Shown here: one piece after another, positions 1 to 6,392 of the stretch
Layout: each line of letters begins with the position of its first letter
Numbering within the stretch: position 1 is the stretch's first letter
Origin: Citrobacter sp.
Lineage (GTDB): Bacteria; Pseudomonadota; Gammaproteobacteria; Enterobacterales; Enterobacteriaceae
DNA: 6,392 nt
Direction: 5' to 3'
Assembly (NCBI GenBank): GCA_019415335.1
Contig: DXKH01000109.1
Span: 1 to 6,392, forward strand
Translations under genes and position numbers: made by a program
Notes under the pieces: generated by a model
What the model saw: only the letters and a program-made list of their open reading frames with translations
Told to the model about the DNA's origin: nothing
Database searches by the model: none

Positions 1-578
1 CCGGTGCTCTCCTGCTGGCGGCTTGCCCCTTGTGGCTGAATCGTCGGACGGATGAGAAAGCCGAGCAGCATGGATGCCACGCCCAACGTCAACAGCGCGA
101 GGATCACCCGATAATCAAACATACTGACCAGTTTGCCCGTCAGCGCCGAGCCAATGACAAACGCTACCGAGCCCCACAGTCTCACTTTGCCGTAATCAAG
201 CGGGAACTGCTTTTGCCACGTATTCGCCAGTGCATCGGTCAACGGTACCAGCGGTGAGAAAAAGAGGTTAAAGCCAATCATCACCAGCATCAGCCACGCT
301 ACGTGCGCCCCCGCCCAGAAGGCGACAGCAAAGAGAAGTGTCAGCAGTGCCAGCACGCGCAAGGCGGAAATCAGGCGGGAAGGATCGCTGACGCGGGGCG
401 CGATGAGCAAACTCCCGAGGAAACGGGCAACCAGACCCGCCCCCAATAACAGGCCGATGGTTTCTGGCGTTAAACCAATACCTTTAAGCCAGACGCTCCA
501 GAAAGGTAGAAAAATGCCGTAACTAAAAAAGTATGTGAAATAACCGAGCGCCAACCAGCGCGTGGATTGCAAAACCAT
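1..578 (-). CDS. hcaT: 3-phenylpropionate/cinnamate MFS transporter HcaT, N-terminal part (cut by window edge)
   Basis: The minus strand is open from an ATG at 578-576 to the window edge, giving 192 codons of a protein usually about 379 residues long; the C-terminal half lies outside. It begins MVLQSTRWLALGYFTYF and shows about six hydrophobic helices (roughly residues 8-30, 41-60, 70-90, 93-115, 134-152, 157-177). This is the N-terminal bundle of a major facilitator permease. The segment D128-Y-G-K-V-R-L-W-G-S-V-A-F140 between helices 4 and 5 is typical of LacY-like and phenylpropionate permeases. By family it is an inner-membrane, probably proton-coupled, importer of 3-phenylpropionate, supplying the dioxygenase encoded across the divergent promoter. 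It is co-directional with hcaR, 159 bp upstream. Identity rests on sequence recall and context; substrate specificity is not visible in the sequence. Confidence 0.93.
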   Translation of the reverse strand, partial: MVLQSTRWLALGYFTYFFSYGIFLPFWSVWLKGIGLTPETIGLLLGAGLVARFLGSLLIAPRVSDPSRLISALRVLALLTLLFAVAFWAGAHVAWLMLVMIGFNLFFSPLVPLTDALANTWQKQFPLDYGKVRLWGSVAFVIGSALTGKLVSMFDYRVILALLTLGVASMLLGFLIRPTIQPQGASRQQEST

Positions 579-598
579 GAGTCCCTCCCGTCAGGAGG
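579..598 (-). promoter_or_regulatory. hcaT ribosome-binding site inside a hairpin
   Basis: Read on the minus strand, a strong Shine-Dalgarno GGAGG (588-584) lies 5 nt before the ATG at 578, which supports that start. Just upstream is its exact complement CCTCC (598-594), separated by the 5-nt loop TGACG. In the mRNA these would form a 5-bp stem with four G-C pairs that covers the whole Shine-Dalgarno core. The sequence is seen directly; masking of translation is inferred. Confidence 0.6.
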
Positions 599-642
599 CG
601 TTAGTCTGGGGTTAATCGAATGTTGGTGCAAGTTGAAAAATA

Positions 643-672
643 AGAATATTCGAGCCTGCTTCCTGATGTCTG
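643..672 (-). promoter_or_regulatory. possible sigma70 promoter for hcaT
   Basis: On the minus strand, CAGACA (672-667; 4/6 match to the -35 consensus) is followed after 18 bp by TATTCT (648-643; 4/6 match to the -10). This would start transcription near 636 and leave a leader of about 57 nt containing the Shine-Dalgarno hairpin. The match is only moderate; hcaT could instead be read mainly through from hcaR. Confidence 0.25.
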
Positions 673-693
673 TAACGCCAGTTCACAAGCACT

Positions 694-716
694 AAAAAAC
701 TGCGAGCCGCGACGCA
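694..716 (-). terminator. weak hairpin plus T6 tract between hcaR and hcaT
   Basis: On the minus strand, TGCG (716-713) and CGCA (704-701) can pair around an 8-nt loop and are followed by G and six T residues (699-694). The four-base stem is short for an intrinsic terminator, so this is marginal alone. It overlaps an arm that can pair with the upstream hairpin. Confidence 0.2.
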
Positions 717-722
717 TGTTGC

Positions 723-753
723 AAAAATAATGCGTAATTATGCCGTTACGCAT
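723..753 (-). terminator. candidate intrinsic terminator at the end of hcaR
   Basis: On the minus strand, ATGCGTAA (753-746) and TTACGCAT (737-730) form a perfect 8-bp inverted repeat around an 8-nt loop, followed at once by TATTTTT (729-723). The hcaR stop codon (740-738) lies in the loop, so a terminating ribosome would compete with the fold. Only three of eight pairs are G-C, so termination is probably partial. Confidence 0.4.
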
Positions 754-1628
754 GCCAAACGTTCCTGCACAATGGCGATGAAATCGCGTAATGCCGGCTT
801 CATCTCCCCTTTCTTCCACGCCATCAGTAAAGCAATGGCAGGCACATTTCCGGCAATGGGTCGAAATACCACCTGGCCGGTATTAAAATTATTCATATAA
901 CCGGGTATCAAAGTGACGCCCAGCCCCATCCCCACCAGATTCATGGTCACCAGAATATTCGTTGCCACCTGGACGATATTTGGCTGGCTGTTTTCTTGCG
1001 CAAACCACGCTTTAACGATCGGCGCAAGCGAACCGGAATACGCTGGATCAGTACTGACGAAATTCACGCCATCCAGTTGCACGGCAGTGATCTCTTTTTC
1101 ATGTGCTAAAGGGTGATCAACCGGTAACACCACCACTAATGGTTCGTCAAAAAGCTCCAGATAATCAATCTCCGGGCTATAAACGGGATGGCGCATTAAG
1201 CCGACGTCGAGTTCACCACGGCGAATTTTTTCTTCCTGTTCCGTGGTGATTAAACTCACCAGCTCAATTAAGGTGTCTGGCTGTCTGAGACGAAACATCG
1301 GTAATACTTTTGGCAGTAAATTCACTTCCGCCGATGGCACAAAGCCAATGGTTAATTGTCTGTCTTCCTGAACAATTTTCCGCGCCCGTAATTTGGCATT
1401 TTCCGCTTGTTCGAGGATTGCCAGCGCGTCCTGGAGAAAACATTCTCCCGCCGCCGTCAATGCGACTTTGCGCTTATCCCTCACCAGTAACGGAACACCG
1501 ACACAGTTTTCAAGATCGCGGATCTGGCTGCTTAACGAAGGCTGTGAGGTATGCAGTTTTTCCGCCGCACGGGTAAAGTTCAGTGCCTGCGCCACTGCGA
1601 CGAAATAGCGTAAATGCCGTAGTTCCAT
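738..1628 (-). CDS. hcaR: LysR-family transcriptional activator of the hca operon, HcaR
   Basis: This 296-residue protein starts MELRHLRYFVAVAQ and has the full LysR layout. A winged helix-turn-helix occupies residues 1-60 (HTH about 18-37, containing AAEKLHTSQPSLSSQI), followed by a linker helix to about 88. The effector-binding domain runs from about 92 (IGFVPSAEV) to the end and resembles the CatM/BenM group of aromatic-acid sensors. It is expected to activate hcaE-hcaF-hcaC-hcaB-hcaD in response to 3-phenylpropionate or cinnamate. The frame stays open upstream to 1721, but the extra 31 codons cross the promoter region and do not look like LysR sequence. The ATG at 1628 has a good Shine-Dalgarno and gives the usual family N-terminus, so I chose it. 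The gene is divergent from hcaE and upstream of co-directional hcaT. Confidence 0.96.
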   Translation of the reverse strand: MELRHLRYFVAVAQALNFTRAAEKLHTSQPSLSSQIRDLENCVGVPLLVRDKRKVALTAAGECFLQDALAILEQAENAKLRARKIVQEDRQLTIGFVPSAEVNLLPKVLPMFRLRQPDTLIELVSLITTEQEEKIRRGELDVGLMRHPVYSPEIDYLELFDEPLVVVLPVDHPLAHEKEITAVQLDGVNFVSTDPAYSGSLAPIVKAWFAQENSQPNIVQVATNILVTMNLVGMGLGVTLIPGYMNNFNTGQVVFRPIAGNVPAIALLMAWKKGEMKPALRDFIAIVQERLACVTA

Positions 1629-1640
1629 CACCTTCCCCTT
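1629..1640 (-). promoter_or_regulatory. hcaR ribosome-binding site that fixes the start
   Basis: On the minus strand, AAGGGG (1640-1635) lies 6 nt before ATG 1628, with a second AAGG (1634-1631) closer in. This favours the start at 1628 over the in-frame ATG at 1721. Confidence 0.7.
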
Positions 1641-1667
1641 GTTATCGAAAAAACGTCTCAGCTGGTA

Positions 1668-1682
1668 GAAATTAACTATTTC
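1668..1682. promoter_or_regulatory. candidate HcaR (LysR-type) operator dyad
   Basis: GAAAT-N5-ATTTC is a perfect AT-rich inverted repeat of LysR-box size, centred at 1675. A T-N11-A pair (T1666, A1678) overlaps it. It would lie about 70 bp before a hcaE start near 1745, the usual activator position for this family, and over the predicted hcaR transcription start. Binding by HcaR is inferred. Confidence 0.4.
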
Positions 1683-1688
1683 ACATAT
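1681..1688. promoter_or_regulatory. possible CRP half-site
   Basis: TCACATAT (1681-1688) matches the right half of the CRP consensus, but the left half about 11 bp upstream (1670-1674, AATTA) matches poorly. Catabolite control of the hca genes is reported for E. coli as I recall, so a weak site is plausible. The sequence support is only a half-site. Confidence 0.15.
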
Positions 1689-1693
1689 TAGCA
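1685..1693 (-). promoter_or_regulatory. candidate extended -10 promoter for hcaR
   Basis: On the minus strand, TGC directly precedes TAATAT (1690-1685; 4/6 match to the -10), forming an extended -10 element with no clear -35. Transcription would start near 1678, inside the dyad, and give a 50-nt leader. An alternative is TTGACC (1735-1730) with AAGGAT (1712-1707) at 17-bp spacing; its -35 is good but its -10 is poor. Confidence 0.4.
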
Positions 1694-1710
1694 GCCAACC
1701 AGCAACATCC

Positions 1711-3639
<1,929 letters not shown>

Positions 3640-3640
<1 letters not shown>

Positions 3641-3960
3641 TGAATCGAATTTATGCGTGTCCCGTTGCGGATGTGCCGGAGGGTGAGGCTCTCCGGATCG
3701 ATACCTCGCCCGTCATCGCCCTGTTCAACGTAGGCGGCGAGTTTTATGCCATTAACGATCGTTGCAGCCATGGTAATGCGTCGATGTCAGAAGGGTATCT
3801 GGAAGATGACGCCACGGTGGAGTGCCCGCTGCACGCCGCCAGTTTTTGCCTGAAAACGGGGAAAGCATTATGCCTGCCCGCCACCGATCCGCTAACCACT
3901 TATCCAGTACACGTTGAAGGTGGTGACATCTTCATCGACTTACCGGAGGCGCAGCCATGA
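3640..3960 (+). CDS. hcaC: Rieske [2Fe-2S] ferredoxin component HcaC
   Basis: This 106-residue single-domain Rieske ferredoxin carries electrons from the reductase HcaD to the oxygenase HcaEF. Cluster ligands are C42, H44, C62 and H65 in the pattern C-X-H-X17-C-X2-H, within the second half of the usual BphA3/BphF-type fold. After the second ligand pair it reads AASFC (66-70), where related ferredoxins as I recall have a GGRFD-like stretch. This leaves an extra cysteine, C70, near the cluster, plus C78. The ATG at 3640 shares its A with the hcaF stop (TGATG). No good Shine-Dalgarno precedes it, only GAGTG at 3625-3629, so reinitiation after hcaF is likely. The next in-frame ATG (codon 49) would remove the first ligand pair, so the start is secure. 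Confidence 0.96.
3945..3949 (+). promoter_or_regulatory. hcaB ribosome-binding site
   Basis: GGAGG (3945-3949) lies 7 nt before the hcaB ATG, inside the final codons of hcaC. It gives hcaB its own strong initiation signal despite the ATGA overlap. Confidence 0.7.
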
Positions 3961-4767
3961 GCGATCTGCATAACGAGTCCATCTTTATTACCGGCGGCGG
4001 TTCGGGATTAGGCCTGGCGCTGGTCGAGCGATTTATCGAAGAAGGCGCGCAGGTTGCCACGTTGGAACTGTCGGCGGCGAAAGTCGCCAGTCTGCGTCAG
4101 CGATTTGGTGAACATATTCTGGCGGTGGAAGGCAACGTGACCTGTTATACCGATTATCAACGCGCGATCGATCAGATCCTGACTCGTTCTGGCAAACTGG
4201 ATTGTTTTATCGGCAATGCGGGCATCTGGGATCACAATGCCTCACTGGTTAATACTCCCGCAGAGACGCTCGAAACCGGCTTCCACGAGCTGTTTAACGT
4301 CAACGTACTCGGTTACCTGCTGGGCGCAAAAGCCTGCGCTCCGGCGTTAATCGCCAGTGAAGGCAGCATGATTTTCACACTGTCAAATGCCGCCTGGTAT
4401 CCCGGCGGCGGTGGCCCGCTGTACACCGCCAGTAAACATGCCGCAACCGGACTTATTCGCCAACTGGCTTATGAACTGGCACCGAAAGTGCGGGTGAATG
4501 GCGTCGGCCCGTGTGGTATGGCCAGCGACCTGCGCGGCCCACAGGCGCTCGGGCAAAGTGAAACCTCGATAATGCAGTCTCTGACGCCGGAGAAAATTGC
4601 CGCCATATTACCGCTGCAATTTTTCCCGCAACCGGCGGATTTTACGGGTCCGTATGTGATGTTGGCATCGCGGCGCAATAATCGCGCATTAAGCGGTGTG
4701 ATGATCAACGCTGATGCGGGTTTAGCGATTCGCGGCATTCGCCACGTAGCGGCTGGGCTGGATCTTT

Positions 4768-4769
<2 letters not shown>
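3957..4769 (+). CDS. hcaB: cis-dihydrodiol dehydrogenase HcaB (SDR family)
   Basis: This is a 270-residue short-chain dehydrogenase/reductase of the BphB type. It oxidises the cis-dihydrodiols made by HcaEFCD to 3-(2,3-dihydroxyphenyl)propionate and 2,3-dihydroxycinnamate, rearomatising the ring and reducing NAD+. The nucleotide-binding motif T12-G-G-G-S-G-L-G19 is intact. E37, at the end of the second strand, suggests NAD+ rather than NADP+. N87-A-G89, N116 and the catalytic S143, Y156 and K160 (Y-X3-K) are all present. The loop G182[10 protein letters not shown]192 precedes the substrate lid. The protein is soluble and probably tetrameric, like the family. The start overlaps the hcaC stop (ATGA, 3957-3960); hcaD begins 9 bp after the stop. 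Confidence 0.96.
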
Positions 4770-5981
<1,212 letters not shown>

Positions 5982-6077
5982 CCAGGATAATTAGCGAATA
6001 TCTCAATGCCTGGGGCGTGGCGAGGTGCCAGAGTGTGTATTACGTTTAAATCACATTATCTTGCAAAGGGATTGGTT
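5982..6077 (+). other. hcaD-yphA intergenic region
   Basis: This is a 96-bp gap between co-directional genes. I see no convincing terminator: CTGG (6010-6013) can pair with CCAG (6028-6031), but no T-run follows. TATTAC (6038-6043) and TTTAAA (6045-6050) are weak -10 candidates without good -35 boxes. AAATCACATT (6048-6057) resembles half a CRP site. AAGGGA (6066-6071) is the yphA Shine-Dalgarno, 6 nt before its ATG. Readthrough from hcaD is therefore possible. Confidence 0.4.
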
Positions 6078-6392
6078 ATGAACACACTACGTTATTTTGA
6101 TTTTGGAGCTGCCCGCCCCGTTTTGTTATTAATTGCCCGTATCGCCGTGGTCTTAATTTTCATTATTTTTGGTTTTCCCAAAATGATGGGCTTTGACGGT
6201 ACGGTCCAATATATGGCCTCGCTGGGCGCGCCGATGCCGATGCTGGCAGCTATTATTGCGGTAGTTATGGAAGTGCCCGCCGCGATATTAATCGTGCTTG
6301 GCTTTTTCACCCGTCCGCTGGCGGTGCTGTTTATTTTCTACACGCTGGGTACAGCGGTAATTGGTCACCATTACTGGGATATGACCGGCGAT
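6078..6392 (+). CDS. yphA: DoxX-family inner-membrane protein YphA, N-terminal part (cut by window edge)
   Basis: The plus strand is open for 105 codons from ATG 6078 to the window edge; the E. coli protein is about 140 residues as I recall, so roughly the last quarter is missing. It starts [14 protein letters not shown]. Three hydrophobic helices are visible at about residues 14-33, 54-76 and 80-96. The motif I30-F-G-F-P-K-M-M-G-F39 after helix 1 and E65 within helix 2 are typical of the DoxX/SURF4-like family. Molecular function is unknown; some relatives sit beside catechol- or quinone-stress genes. A clear Shine-Dalgarno AAGGGA lies 6 nt upstream. It follows hcaD by 96 bp on the same strand, but nothing in the sequence proves it belongs to the hca operon. 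Confidence 0.9.

Noticed and set aside
601..819. Minus-strand 72-codon reading frame over the hcaR-hcaT gap
   Set aside because: More than a third overlaps the end of hcaR in another frame. It has no recognisable motif and reads as low-complexity shadow sequence.
6010..6031. CTGG/CCAG stem as a terminator after hcaD
   Set aside because: The four-base stem has a 14-nt loop and no following T-run, too weak to call.
6092..6310. Antisense 72-codon frame opposite yphA
   Set aside because: It is the mirror of the hydrophobic yphA codons, and yphA has the proper start, Shine-Dalgarno and family motifs.

Overview
The window looks like chromosomal DNA of Escherichia coli or a very close relative. 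Gene order, protein lengths and protein sequences match, from memory, the hca locus for 3-phenylpropionate and cinnamate breakdown. Base composition and codon use look even throughout, and I see no insertion sequence, tRNA, integrase or other mark of recent transfer.

Layout. Positions 1-578 (minus) hold the N-terminal half of the transporter HcaT, cut by the window edge. Positions 738-1628 (minus) encode the LysR-type regulator HcaR. A 135-bp divergent promoter region (1629-1763) separates it from five plus-strand genes: hcaE (1764-3125), hcaF (3122-3640), hcaC (3640-3960), hcaB (3957-4769) and hcaD (4779-5981). The first four overlap by 1-4 bases and hcaD follows after 9 bp, so this is one tightly coupled operon. 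After a 96-bp gap, the start of yphA, a DoxX-family membrane protein, runs off the right edge (6078-6392).

How the genes work together. HcaT is expected to import the aromatic acid. HcaE (alpha) and HcaF (beta) form the Rieske-type ring-hydroxylating oxygenase. HcaD (FAD- and NADH-binding reductase) and HcaC (Rieske ferredoxin) pass electrons from NADH to it. HcaB oxidises the cis-dihydrodiol to 3-(2,3-dihydroxyphenyl)propionate or 2,3-dihydroxycinnamate and returns NADH. No ring-cleavage enzyme is present here; in E. coli that step belongs to the mhp genes elsewhere. HcaR senses the substrates and activates hcaE onward.

The locus itself is well characterised and I found no new multi-gene system. 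The most interesting unexplained signals are small. One is an RNA hairpin that would bury the Shine-Dalgarno sequence of hcaT. Another is a set of mutually exclusive hairpin arms between hcaR and hcaT that resembles an attenuator. A third is a single dyad placed to act on both hcaR and hcaE. There is also an in-frame 14-bp direct repeat at the start of hcaE, hcaC appears to lack its own ribosome-binding site, and the DoxX gene yphA lies downstream of a catechol-producing pathway.
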